Both the position numbers and the translations under genes were made by a program. Below, one piece after another: positions 18,884 through 26,765 of a DNA stretch of 64,000 bases; positions within the stretch are counted from its first letter, which is position 1, and every line of letters starts with the position of its first letter. Where the stretch lies: assembly GCA_015063535.1 (NCBI GenBank), contig SVTY01000004.1, positions 1 through 64,000 on the forward strand, in the 5' to 3' direction. Below the pieces are notes generated by a model. The model worked only from the letters and a program-made list of their open reading frames with translations, did no database searches and was not told the DNA's origin. This DNA comes from Oscillospiraceae bacterium. Lineage in GTDB: Bacteria; Bacillota; Clostridia; Oscillospirales; CAG-272.

Positions 18884-19549
18884 ATGGCTGAGATCAGAGT
18901 CAATCCCACAAGAATGGAGCTGAAAAAGCTTCAGGGACGCTATACCACCGCCCGACGGGGACATAAGCTGCTGAAGGACAAGCGAGACGAGCTGATGAAG
19001 CAGTTTTTGGAGGTCGTCCGAGAGGATAAGCTCCTGAGAGAAAAGGTGGAAGCGGCACTGGAAAAGTTTTATCGGGGATTTACCGTAGCAAGTGCCTCGG
19101 GGCACCCCAAGATGCTGGAGGAAGCGTTGCTCTGCCCAAAAAACGAGGCGAGTCTGAAGGTCTCCTATAAAAATGTGATGAGCGTGACCGTTCCCGCATT
19201 TGAAATGAATCTTTCGGGAGACCGTCTTGGCGACGGCTTCAATTACGGTCTTGCCTTTACGTCGGGAGAGCTGGATGTGTCGATCCGAGAGCTGAACAGC
19301 ATCTTGGGAGATATCCTGCGAATGGCGGAACTGGAAAAGACGGCGCAGCTTTTGGCGGAGGAGATCGAACGTACCCGCCGCCGTGTCAATGCCTTGGAAT
19401 ATATCATGATGCCGCAATATCTGACGGCGATCAAATCCATCAAAATGAAGCTGGATGAGAACGAGCGGGGCAATACCACCCGTCTGATGAAGGTCAAGGA
19501 TATGATGCTCAAGGAGCAGCTTCAGAGCAATACCGAGGAGGACGAATAA
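18884..19549 (+). CDS. ntpD: V-type ATP synthase central shaft subunit D (NtpD)
   Basis: 221 aa. Two long helices form the rotor shaft inside the A3B3 ring: the N-terminal one with NPTRMELKKLQGRYTTARRG and HKLLKDKRDELMKQF, and the C-terminal one with RTRRRVNALEYIMMPQYLTA, both classical D-subunit signatures. The short beta region in the middle contacts NtpG. Last gene of the operon; a strong terminator follows 5 bases after the stop. Confidence 0.93.
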   Translation: MAEIRVNPTRMELKKLQGRYTTARRGHKLLKDKRDELMKQFLEVVREDKLLREKVEAALEKFYRGFTVASASGHPKMLEEALLCPKNEASLKVSYKNVMSVTVPAFEMNLSGDRLGDGFNYGLAFTSGELDVSIRELNSILGDILRMAELEKTAQLLAEEIERTRRRVNALEYIMMPQYLTAIKSIKMKLDENERGNTTRLMKVKDMMLKEQLQSNTEEDE

Positions 19550-19554
19550 GCGAT

Positions 19555-19588
19555 AAAAAAGGATCTTTCTTCCGAAAGATCCTTTTTT
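19555..19588 (+). terminator. terminator of the V-ATPase operon
   Basis: AAAAAAGGATCTTTC - TTCC - GAAAGATCCTTTTTT, a near-perfect stem with a T-run, directly after ntpD. Confidence 0.92.
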
Positions 19589-19669
19589 GGGGGAGCGATG
19601 TTGTCAAAATCAACAAAAAAAGGCAAGATATTTTTACATATGTACTCTCAAAAACACAAAACGACCCCC

Positions 19670-19698
19670 TTGCATTTTCTTGGATTTTATTGTATAAT
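19670..19698 (+). promoter_or_regulatory. sigma-A type promoter for the EF-G paralogue
   Basis: TTGCAT, 17 bases, TATAAT, ending 86 bases before the start codon. The leader contains a small inverted repeat (CTTCCGCC GTG CGGAAG). Confidence 0.75.
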
Positions 19699-19784
19699 AA
19701 TTCTATGATGTGTCGTTTCCGACTGAACGGAACAGACCGTATAATTTAATAGCTTCCGCCGTGCGGAAGGAAGGAGGAAAGCCA

Positions 19785-21842
19785 ATGGCTGTAGAAACCA
19801 AAAAAATCAGAAACATTGCATTGCTGGGACACGGAGGGTGCGGAAAGACGTCGCTCGCCGAGTCTATGATATATTTGACGGGGGGAACCGACCGTCTGGG
19901 AAAGGTTGCCGACGGAAATACCGTATCCGACTTTGATCCCGAGGAGACCAAGCGGGGCTTTTCGCTTTCCGCATCGCTGTTGAATATGACATGGAAGGAC
20001 GTGAAGATCAATGTGATCGACACGCCCGGATATCTGGACTTTGTGGGCGAGGCGGCACAGGCTCTGCGTGTTGCCGACAGTGCCGTGATCGTGGTGGACG
20101 GAAAAGCCGGTATTGAGGTGGGAACCGAGCTGGCTTGGGGCTATGCCGAGGCGGCAGGTCTGCCCCGTGCCTTCTTTATCAATAAGTTTGACGACAATGA
20201 GGCTCGGTTTGCCCGTGTTCTCGATGCGTTGCATGTGACCTTCGGAAAGCATGTGTGTCCTTTGACCATTCCCATGGTAAAGGACGGCGTAGTGAAGGGC
20301 TGTATCGACCTGATCGACCAGACCGCACACGTTTTTGACGACAACGGACGGCACAGCGTGGAGATCATTCCCGAGGAGTCCATGGAAGCGGTAGAGAAGT
20401 ACCGTGACATGCTGATGGAAGCGGTCGCCAGCACCGATGAGGATCTGATGATGAAATATTTTGAGGGTGAGGAGATCACCCACATGGAAGCCATCAACGC
20501 TGTTCATGAGGGTATCATCCACGGCGATATCGTTCCCGTATTCTGCGGAGCGGCTACCAAGCTGTGGGGCGTTTGGACGATGCTCGATAAGATCACCGAG
20601 TCCTTCCCCCGTCACACCGCCAAGAAGAATGAGCTGTTGGCAGACGGTGCCGACATGGAGATCAATCCCGACGGCGAGCCCGCCTTGTTCGTCTTTAAGA
20701 CGGTCGCTGACCCGTTCGTGGGTAAAATGTCCTTCTTTAAGGTCATGAACGGTACCGTGAAGCGGGATCTGTTGGTACGGAACAATACCACGGGCGACAG
20801 CGAAAAGCTGGCGCACATCTATGTGATGAACGGCAAAAAGCAGACCGAGGTGGATGAGCTGTGCTGCGGCGACATCGGTATGGTGGCAAAGCTGGTAGGA
20901 ACCAACACCAACGATACACTGACATGGAACAGTGAATTCCGTTATGCGCCCATCACTTACCCCACCTCCTACTATACGAAGGCAATGGTTCCCGCATCCG
21001 CCAAGGATGAGGGCAAGATCTCCCAGAGCATCGTGAAGATGTTGGAGGAGGATCTGACCCTAAAGTACGAAAACAACGCCGAGACCAAGCAGATGCTGGT
21101 ATCGGGAATGGGTGACATGCACCTTGCCGTGCTTGCCGCCAAGATGAAGAACCGCTTTGGCGTCAGTGTGAATTTTGATACGCCGAAGGTAGCATACCGT
21201 GAAAAGATCACCAAGCGGGTGGATGTGGAAGGTAAGCATAAGAAGCAAAACGGCGGTTCGGGTCAGTACGGACATGTTAAGATCCGCTTTGCTCCCGGTG
21301 AGGAGGAGGGCTTGACCTTTACCGTGTCGGTTGTGGGCGGTACTGTGCCGAAGAACTTCTATCCCGCCGTGGAAAAGGGCTTGCAGGATGCTATGGTAAA
21401 GGGTATTGCGGGCTTCCCGATGGTGGGCTTGGCTGCCGATCTGTATGACGGCTCCTATCACGATGTGGACTCGGATGAAATTTCCTTCAAGACTGCCGCA
21501 AGCATTGCGTACAAGAAGTGCTTGGAGCAGGCGGCTCCCGTTCTGTTGGAGCCGGTGGGCAATTTGGATATTACCGTTCCCGATTCGCTGGTGGGCGACG
21601 TGATGGGCGACTTGAATAAGCGTCGGGGCGCTGTCATGGGAATGGATCCCGTAGAGGGCAAGAAGAGCTATACCGTTGTTCATGCTTTGGCACCTAAGGC
21701 AGAGCTGACCGAGTATCCCATTGCACTTCGGGCGATGACTCAGGGCAGAGGCAGCTTTGAGTACGAGGTGACGGGCTATGATACCGTTCCCGGCAATATT
21801 GCCGCCAAGATCGTGGAGGATTATAAGAAAGCCAACGCATAA
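19785..21842 (+). CDS. elongation factor G-like translational GTPase (EF-G paralogue)
   Basis: 685 aa; start moved 25 codons into the track ORF because AAGGAGGAAAGCC lies upstream and the protein then opens AVETKKIRNIALLGHGGCGK. GTPase motifs: G1 GHGGCGKTS (~15), G3 DTPGYLDF (~81), G4 NKFD (~128). Domains II-V follow the EF-G plan, with domain IV around YGHVKIRFAPGE and domain V ending in the EYEVTGYDTVP motif. G1 reads GHGGCGKT instead of AHIDAGKT, the mark of a divergent EF-G-like family found beside canonical FusA. A role in translocation, recycling or stress translation is possible but not shown. Stands alone between promoter and terminator. Confidence 0.88.
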   Translation: MAVETKKIRNIALLGHGGCGKTSLAESMIYLTGGTDRLGKVADGNTVSDFDPEETKRGFSLSASLLNMTWKDVKINVIDTPGYLDFVGEAAQALRVADSAVIVVDGKAGIEVGTELAWGYAEAAGLPRAFFINKFDDNEARFARVLDALHVTFGKHVCPLTIPMVKDGVVKGCIDLIDQTAHVFDDNGRHSVEIIPEESMEAVEKYRDMLMEAVASTDEDLMMKYFEGEEITHMEAINAVHEGIIHGDIVPVFCGAATKLWGVWTMLDKITESFPRHTAKKNELLADGADMEINPDGEPALFVFKTVADPFVGKMSFFKVMNGTVKRDLLVRNNTTGDSEKLAHIYVMNGKKQTEVDELCCGDIGMVAKLVGTNTNDTLTWNSEFRYAPITYPTSYYTKAMVPASAKDEGKISQSIVKMLEEDLTLKYENNAETKQMLVSGMGDMHLAVLAAKMKNRFGVSVNFDTPKVAYREKITKRVDVEGKHKKQNGGSGQYGHVKIRFAPGEEEGLTFTVSVVGGTVPKNFYPAVEKGLQDAMVKGIAGFPMVGLAADLYDGSYHDVDSDEISFKTAASIAYKKCLEQAAPVLLEPVGNLDITVPDSLVGDVMGDLNKRRGAVMGMDPVEGKKSYTVVHALAPKAELTEYPIALRAMTQGRGSFEYEVTGYDTVPGNIAAKIVEDYKKANA

Positions 21843-21850
21843 GTATTACA

Positions 21851-21887
21851 AAAGAGGGGCTGAGTTCATTGTAACTCAGCCCCTTTG
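21851..21887. terminator. bidirectional terminator
   Basis: AGGGGCTGAGTT pairs with AACTCAGCCCCT around CATTGT, with A-rich and T-rich flanks, between the convergent EF-G-like and pantothenate kinase genes. Confidence 0.85.
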
Positions 21888-21905
21888 ATTGGCAAATAGG
21901 AAAGA

Positions 21906-22757
21906 TCAGTGGCAAGCTCCTTCTTCGGAAAGTGCGGCACCGATGACGGTGGCAAACTGAGAAAGCTCGGGGATCAGGAACCGAACGCCGAAGTTTTTCT
22001 CCAATCCTTCAAATACACGGATGATAGAAGAAATGGCGGTGAGATTTCCCGTAAGCACCACATTCTTCAGACCGAAGCTTCTGGCGGCAAACACCGACAG
22101 CATAGCGATAGTCTCGGCTACCATGTTGGAGATCCCCAAGGCAATGTCGTGCTTATTGGCGATGTCCGACAGCTTTCCGAAATTGGAGGCGGTCAGCTCC
22201 GCTCCGATCTGGAAGCTGTTGTCTCCCGAAATATCTCCGATGCGCAGATCGACCTTTCCAAGGTCTCCCGTGGCGGCAAGCTGTTCCAAATGCTCGATGG
22301 TATCCACGCCCAGCATCTGACGGGACAGCCCTAACAGGGTACCGCCTCCAACGCCTGTGCCGCCTAAATATTCGGTTTGCGTGCCGTCCTTGGTTTTGGT
22401 AGCGTGAATGAGCGCCGTTCCCGTTCCCATGCTGACGACGATTGCCTCCTCCAAACCGGACAGGTAAAGTCCGCCCAATCCGACGCACTGAAATTCCGAT
22501 ACCTTTCGGCAATCCAGCGCATAGAGCGGCTTGTCGATAAAGGAGGAGCCGACTCCTGTCATCATCACACGGTCGATATCGGAGAGACTCAGTCCGTTTT
22601 GTACGGTAAATTTTCCGAATGCGCCGTATACTGAGGTGATTGCATCGGTGGCACGCACAAAAATCGGATCAATGAGCCGTCGCTCACTGTCCGTCATTTG
22701 AAAGCCGACGATTTTTGTAGTACTCCCGCCTACGTCGATCCCGATTACATGTTCCAT
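21906..22757 (-). CDS. coaW: type II pantothenate kinase (CoaW-like)
   Basis: 283 aa, ASKHA (actin/hexokinase-like) fold. Phosphate-1 loop VIGIDVGGSTTKIVGF at the N-terminus, MTGVGSSF, phosphate-2 region VVSMGTGTALIHA, then YLGGTGVGGGTLLGLSRQML, diagnostic for the PanK-II group. It would phosphorylate pantothenate with ATP in the first step of coenzyme A synthesis. Related BadF-type activators carry cysteine clusters, which this lacks. RBS GGAGGAACTGAGCAGCT. Its promoter overlaps that of the divergent HAD gene. Confidence 0.85.
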   Translation of the reverse strand: MEHVIGIDVGGSTTKIVGFQMTDSERRLIDPIFVRATDAITSVYGAFGKFTVQNGLSLSDIDRVMMTGVGSSFIDKPLYALDCRKVSEFQCVGLGGLYLSGLEEAIVVSMGTGTALIHATKTKDGTQTEYLGGTGVGGGTLLGLSRQMLGVDTIEHLEQLAATGDLGKVDLRIGDISGDNSFQIGAELTASNFGKLSDIANKHDIALGISNMVAETIAMLSVFAARSFGLKNVVLTGNLTAISSIIRVFEGLEKNFGVRFLIPELSQFATVIGAALSEEGACH

Positions 22758-22807
22758 AGCTGCTCAGTTCCTCCGTTTTTTCAAAGCAATGAAAAATTTA
22801 CAACTAT

Positions 22808-22836
22808 ATTATAACATATTCTTGAAAAAAATGCAA
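22808..22836 (-). promoter_or_regulatory. promoter of coaW, overlapping a divergent promoter
   Basis: On the minus strand TTGCAT (22836-22831), 17 bases, TATAAT (22813-22808). Its -35 lies inside the spacer of the + promoter at 22822-22850. Confidence 0.75.
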
Positions 22837-22843
22837 GAATATG
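22815..22843. promoter_or_regulatory. 10-bp inverted repeat across divergent promoters (possible operator)
   Basis: CATATTCTTG (22815-22824) and CAAGAATATG (22834-22843) are exact reverse complements with 9 bases between, spanning both -35 elements. It may bind a dimeric regulator of coaW and the HAD gene, or simply reflect the symmetry of two face-to-face promoters. Confidence 0.5.
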
Positions 22844-22850
22844 CTATAAT
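22822..22850 (+). promoter_or_regulatory. promoter of the HAD phosphatase gene
   Basis: TTGAAA, 17 bases, TATAAT, 46 bases before the ATG. Confidence 0.75.
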
Positions 22851-22895
22851 ATTTCAGAGCAGATAAAAAATTAAAATCGGAAAGGAAGCGATCTC

Positions 22896-23750
22896 ATGAA
22901 TTTTATAAATCCCGAAGTGCGGCTTCTCAAGGAAAAAAAGCTGTTTATTTTTGATATGGACGGTACCATCTATTTGGGAGGGAAGCCCTTTGATTTTGCT
23001 ATTCGATTTATTAAAAATCTTCGTGCAAACGGGAAAAAGGTTTTGTTCTTTACCAACAATGCTTCTCATACCACTGCGTTTTACAAGGAAAAGCTGACCC
23101 GTCTCGGGTTTGAACCTCGGGACGATGAGATCATGACGTCGGGAGATGTGACGTTTGAATTTTTAAAGCGCTTCCGCTCGGGAAAAACAGTCTATCTGGT
23201 TGCTACGGATGAGCTGGTGGAGGAATATAGGGCTAAGGGAATTCCCCTGTTGAGTGGGGAGGAGGAGCGTGCCGATATCGTGATTACCAGCTTTGATACA
23301 TCGCTGACCTATGAAAAGCTGAACCGAGCTTGTCGGTTGTTGCGGGGCGGAGCGGAGTATCTTTCCACTCATCCCGACTTTAACTGTCCAACTGAGGACG
23401 GATTTATTCCCGACAGCGGTGCCATTGCCGCCTTTTGTACCGCCGCTACGGGAAAGGTTCCGACCTATTTCGGTAAGCCCTATCGGGAGACTGTTGAAAT
23501 GATCGGTGAGGCAACCGGATTTTCCAATGAGGAAATGTGTATCTTCGGCGACCGTCTGTATACCGATATTGCCCTCGGAAAGAAATTCGGTGTGACTGCT
23601 GTGTTGGTGCTTTCGGGCGAAACAACGCCCGAGGATGTGGAGGCTGCCGCCGAAGTCGATAAGCCCGACTTTGTGTTTGATTCCTTGGATGATGTGGATC
23701 GTATGATGTTTGGGGAATGCCCTTACTTTTCTTTTAAAAAAGAAAAGTAA
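22896..23750 (+). CDS. HAD-IIA (NagD-like) sugar phosphatase
   Basis: 284 aa. HAD motif I LFIFDMDGTIYLGG (nucleophile Asp at ~20), motif II FFTNNAS (~52), a class IIA cap, motif III Lys in YFGKPYRE and motif IV FGDRLYTDIALG. NagD-like enzymes dephosphorylate small sugar or nucleotide phosphates (for example 4-nitrophenyl phosphate, UMP, glycerol phosphate). The last residues, CPYFSFKKEK, are encoded inside a 14-bp palindromic repeat (23722-23751), so the native C-terminus has probably been replaced by repeat sequence. Strong promoter upstream. Confidence 0.87.
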   Translation: MNFINPEVRLLKEKKLFIFDMDGTIYLGGKPFDFAIRFIKNLRANGKKVLFFTNNASHTTAFYKEKLTRLGFEPRDDEIMTSGDVTFEFLKRFRSGKTVYLVATDELVEEYRAKGIPLLSGEEERADIVITSFDTSLTYEKLNRACRLLRGGAEYLSTHPDFNCPTEDGFIPDSGAIAAFCTAATGKVPTYFGKPYRETVEMIGEATGFSNEEMCIFGDRLYTDIALGKKFGVTAVLVLSGETTPEDVEAAAEVDKPDFVFDSLDDVDRMMFGECPYFSFKKEK

Positions 23751-23751
23751 G
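23722..23751. repeat. palindromic intergenic repeat, copy 1
   Basis: CTTACTTTTCTTTT and AAAAGAAAAGTAAG, a perfect 14-bp inverted repeat around AA, overlapping the end of the HAD gene and followed by CAAAAGAAAACC. A related copy with a similar tail lies at 44784-44818. Confidence 0.7.
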
Positions 23752-23836
23752 CAAAAGAAAACCTTGAAAAAAGGAATTCCGAGAAATTGGCAAACAACAA
23801 AAGTAAGCAAAATATTTATGAAAGTTTTTGAAGAAT

Positions 23837-23868
23837 CCAAAGAAACTTTTTTCAAAAAGTTTCTTTGG
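23837..23868. repeat. palindrome upstream of rqcH
   Basis: CCAAAGAAACTTTTT - TC - AAAAAGTTTCTTTGG, a perfect 15-bp inverted repeat 37 bases before the rqcH start. Could act as a terminator for the HAD transcript or be part of the dispersed repeat family. Confidence 0.65.
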
Positions 23869-23905
23869 CAGCGATCCTTTGAAATCTCTGAAACAGGAGA
23901 AGGTC

Positions 23906-25660
23906 ATGGCGTTTGATGCGGGAATGCTGGCGTGTACGCTGGCGGAAATACGAAAAACAGCCTTGGGAGCTCGAATCGAGAAGGTCTATCAGCCCGAGCG
24001 GGATGAGATCTTATTGCAGATGCGGAGCTTTGAGGGCGGGCGACGTTTGCTGATCAATGCGGGCTCGGGCAATCCTCGAATCGGATTTTCCGAGATTCCG
24101 AAGGAGAATCCGCAGAATCCGCCCATGTTCTGCATGCTTTTGCGAAAATATCTTCAGGGAGCCAAGCTCTCGGAAATTACGCAGGTATCCTTTGACCGCA
24201 TTGTCTATATGGGCTTTGACACACGGGACGAGATGGGCTTTGAATGCCGTCGGTATCTGATCGCCGAGCTGATGGGAAAATACAGCAATCTGATCTTTGC
24301 CGATGGAGAAAAGAAGATCATTACCGCTTTGCGCACCTCTGATTTTTCCTTGGACAGTGTGCGGCAGCTATTGCCCGGTATGACCTATATGCCGCCTGCC
24401 ACACAAGGCAAGGACGATCCACTGGTCTTGACTGAGGAGCATTTTCGGAAAATGCTTGCCGAAGCACCTATGGAGCGGAGCTGTGACAAGTTCCTTGTGG
24501 GGAGTCTGATGGGAATTTCTCCTGCGGTGGCAAGAGAGATCGTTTATCGGGCGACGGGGCACACGGATACGCCCTTACAGTACTGCTTTTTTGAGGATAT
24601 TTGGCGTGAGCTTGTTGCTGTGTGCGACCGAATCCGAAACGGACTTTTTGATCCCTGTCTGATCCTTGACGGAGAGACCCCTGTGGAATATTCCTTTTTG
24701 CCTCTGACTCAGTATGGCTCCATGGAGTGCCGTTCGTTTGAAGGTGCGGGCAAGCTGTTGGATGCTTGGTTTGGCACAAGAGATCGGCAGACACGGGTGC
24801 ATCAGCGAGCGGCGGATATTCTTCGCTTGGTGACCAATGCCGAGGCAAGGATCCGACGGAAGCTGGATGCGCAAAAAGCTGAGCTTGCCGAATGCGAAAA
24901 GGGAACTGACTATAAAAAAATGGGGGATCTGATCACCGCCAATATATACCGCCTGTCCCGAGGGGATCGGGTGGCGGAATTTGAGGACTATGAGAGCATG
25001 CGGGAGGATGGCAGCTTTGATATCCTTCGGGTCGAGCTGGACAGCCGTCTGACTCCAGCGGTAAACGCACAGCGGTATTATAAAAAATACAGCAAAGCAA
25101 AGACTGCCAAGGTGGAATTGACCAAGCAGCTGGCACTGGGTGAGGCAGAGCTTGCCTATCTGGACAGTGTTCTGGAGGCACTTCGGTGTGCCGAGACACC
25201 GGCTGACCTGCTGGAGATTCGGGATGAGCTGTATCGGTCGGGGTATGCCTCTCGGATGAAGACCTATACCGCCCATAAGGCACACAATCCCGTGGTGATG
25301 CAGTTTACTACGCCCGACGGTATGCGAGTGCTGTGTGGGAAGAATAATGTGCAAAATGAATATATTACCCATCGGCTGGCGGATAAGCAGGACTATTGGT
25401 TCCACGCCAAGCAGGTACCCGGCTCTCATGTGCTTTTGGTGACCGAGGGACGGGAGCCAACCGATCTGGACTTTACCACCGCCGCCGAGATCGCCGCTCA
25501 CTATTCCAAGGCGGAGGGAGCCAATATTGCCGTGGATTATACCTTGGCAAAGCATGTCAAAAAGCCTGCGGGCGGCAAGCCCGGTATGGTGATCTATCAC
25601 ACCAACTGGACCGCTTATGTGACCCCCAACGGAGAAAAAATTGCTGCTCTGCGGTGTTGA
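23906..25660 (+). CDS. rqcH: ribosome quality control protein RqcH (NFACT family)
   Basis: 584 aa; start set at the ATG after AGGAGAAGGTC, 26 codons into the track ORF. NFACT-N domain opens AFDAGMLACTLAEIRKTALG; a helix-hairpin-helix and long coiled coil occupy the middle (~280-430). The NFACT-R domain carries GKNNVQNEYITHRLADKQD and DYWFHAKQVPGSH (~495), the DWWFH-like signature. RqcH binds 50S subunits stalled with peptidyl-tRNA and recruits tRNA-Ala to add alanine tails for degradation; older annotations call it fibronectin-binding protein. Full length. Confidence 0.92.
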   Translation: MAFDAGMLACTLAEIRKTALGARIEKVYQPERDEILLQMRSFEGGRRLLINAGSGNPRIGFSEIPKENPQNPPMFCMLLRKYLQGAKLSEITQVSFDRIVYMGFDTRDEMGFECRRYLIAELMGKYSNLIFADGEKKIITALRTSDFSLDSVRQLLPGMTYMPPATQGKDDPLVLTEEHFRKMLAEAPMERSCDKFLVGSLMGISPAVAREIVYRATGHTDTPLQYCFFEDIWRELVAVCDRIRNGLFDPCLILDGETPVEYSFLPLTQYGSMECRSFEGAGKLLDAWFGTRDRQTRVHQRAADILRLVTNAEARIRRKLDAQKAELAECEKGTDYKKMGDLITANIYRLSRGDRVAEFEDYESMREDGSFDILRVELDSRLTPAVNAQRYYKKYSKAKTAKVELTKQLALGEAELAYLDSVLEALRCAETPADLLEIRDELYRSGYASRMKTYTAHKAHNPVVMQFTTPDGMRVLCGKNNVQNEYITHRLADKQDYWFHAKQVPGSHVLLVTEGREPTDLDFTTAAEIAAHYSKAEGANIAVDYTLAKHVKKPAGGKPGMVIYHTNWTAYVTPNGEKIAALRC

Positions 25661-25761
25661 ATCGCAAAATTCAGAGGCACGAAGCTGTTTGTTACAGACT
25701 CGTGCCTCTTTTTTTATTTTTCTTGACAAATGAGAAGGAATATGGTATAATAAGGGGGTCA

Positions 25762-26607
25762 TTATGTGGGAGGTTGCGTTCCCTCCCGATACTGTTGAGG
25801 AGACACACCCATATGCCGCTTGAACAGGCGGCTGAAAAAATGAGGATCGGAATAGCCGCACAGCACGGCGATCTGTTTGATACTCATATCGGTGATCTGT
25901 AAAAGCTCACAGGCACTTTTTATGCGCAGGTCGATCAGATAGGCGGTGGGAGACATCCCGAAGTGCCGCCGAAACAGCTCAATGTATCGGGAATGGCTCA
26001 GATTTTCCATGGCGGCAAGCTCGGGAATGCGAATACTTTGATGGTAGGCGGCATGAAGATGCCGGATGGATTTGGTAAAGGGCATGGCTGTGTGATCGGA
26101 TACGGCTTCTCGTGCCAGTCGGATCAGCAAGCGCTCCAATCCGCAGGCAAGCTCTTGCTTTTGAAAGGGATGTCCCGAAGGAGCATGCTCCAGAAGCTGA
26201 TGAAAATGCTCTGCCATGCTTGCGGTCCCGTTGACCGTGCGCAGAAGAGGAAGGGGGACAAGCTGTAGCTCCTCCAACAGCCGCTGCGCATAGGAGCCGG
26301 TAAAATGGATCCATAAATAGGACAGGGGCTCTCCCCCGTGATACACATATCGGTAAGGATAATGGGGCGGAAACAGGAGCATCGAGTCTGCTTGCACCGA
26401 TCGGTCGCCCTCCGGCAGGGTGATGCTCAGCGTTCCCTTCAGTGGGATGAGCAAATAATAATCCTTCCGTCCTGTCGTGTTGTGGGTGGTGAAGGGAAAG
26501 GATGTGCGCAGCTCACCTGCGCAATTCACGACCAAAGGAGCTTCGTCCGAGGCAAGACTGCAAGCGTTGTGTCCCGGCTTATCTTCAAAGGAGTAATAGC
26601 TGTTCAT
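25762..26607 (-). CDS. AraC family transcriptional regulator
   Basis: 281 aa; start chosen after AGGAGGTCCTTG, 21 codons inside the track ORF. N-terminal cupin-like ligand-binding domain (KDYYLLIPLKGTLSITLPEG, HYPYRYVYHGGEPLSYLW) and C-terminal double helix-turn-helix: IRIPELAAMENLSHSRYIELF with FRRHFGMSPTAYLIDLRIK, and MSIKQIAVLCGYSDPHFFSR with FKRHMGVSPQQYRE. Sugar-responsive AraC proteins of this type activate adjacent catabolic genes; the divergent oxidoreductase and kinase genes are the natural targets. Confidence 0.9.
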   Translation of the reverse strand: MNSYYSFEDKPGHNACSLASDEAPLVVNCAGELRTSFPFTTHNTTGRKDYYLLIPLKGTLSITLPEGDRSVQADSMLLFPPHYPYRYVYHGGEPLSYLWIHFTGSYAQRLLEELQLVPLPLLRTVNGTASMAEHFHQLLEHAPSGHPFQKQELACGLERLLIRLAREAVSDHTAMPFTKSIRHLHAAYHQSIRIPELAAMENLSHSRYIELFRRHFGMSPTAYLIDLRIKSACELLQITDMSIKQIAVLCGYSDPHFFSRLFKRHMGVSPQQYREGTQPPT

Positions 26608-26663
26608 CAAGGACCTCCTATGGAAAACAGTAAAAAAGTGCACCAATTCCGTAAATAAATCAA

Positions 26664-26692
26664 TGGACAATTTCTCGGTTCTATTATATAAT
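26664..26692 (+). promoter_or_regulatory. promoter of the oxidoreductase-kinase operon
   Basis: TGGACA, 17 bases, TATAAT, 74 bases before the oxidoreductase ATG, inside the divergent intergenic region shared with the AraC gene. The non-consensus -35 suits an activator-dependent promoter. Confidence 0.65.
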
Positions 26693-26765
26693 ATTCTTCA
26701 GAAAATGTCAAGGCTCAAGCCGAATTTTTCGGATGAGCTCGGACAAAATGATGAGGAGGTATCAT

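Noticed and set aside
23710-23916. 68-aa ORF between the HAD gene and rqcH
   Set aside because: Encoded by palindromic repeats (Lys/Phe-rich), with no RBS.
24575-25861. 428-codon minus-strand ORF
   Set aside because: Antisense to rqcH; no family features or RBS.
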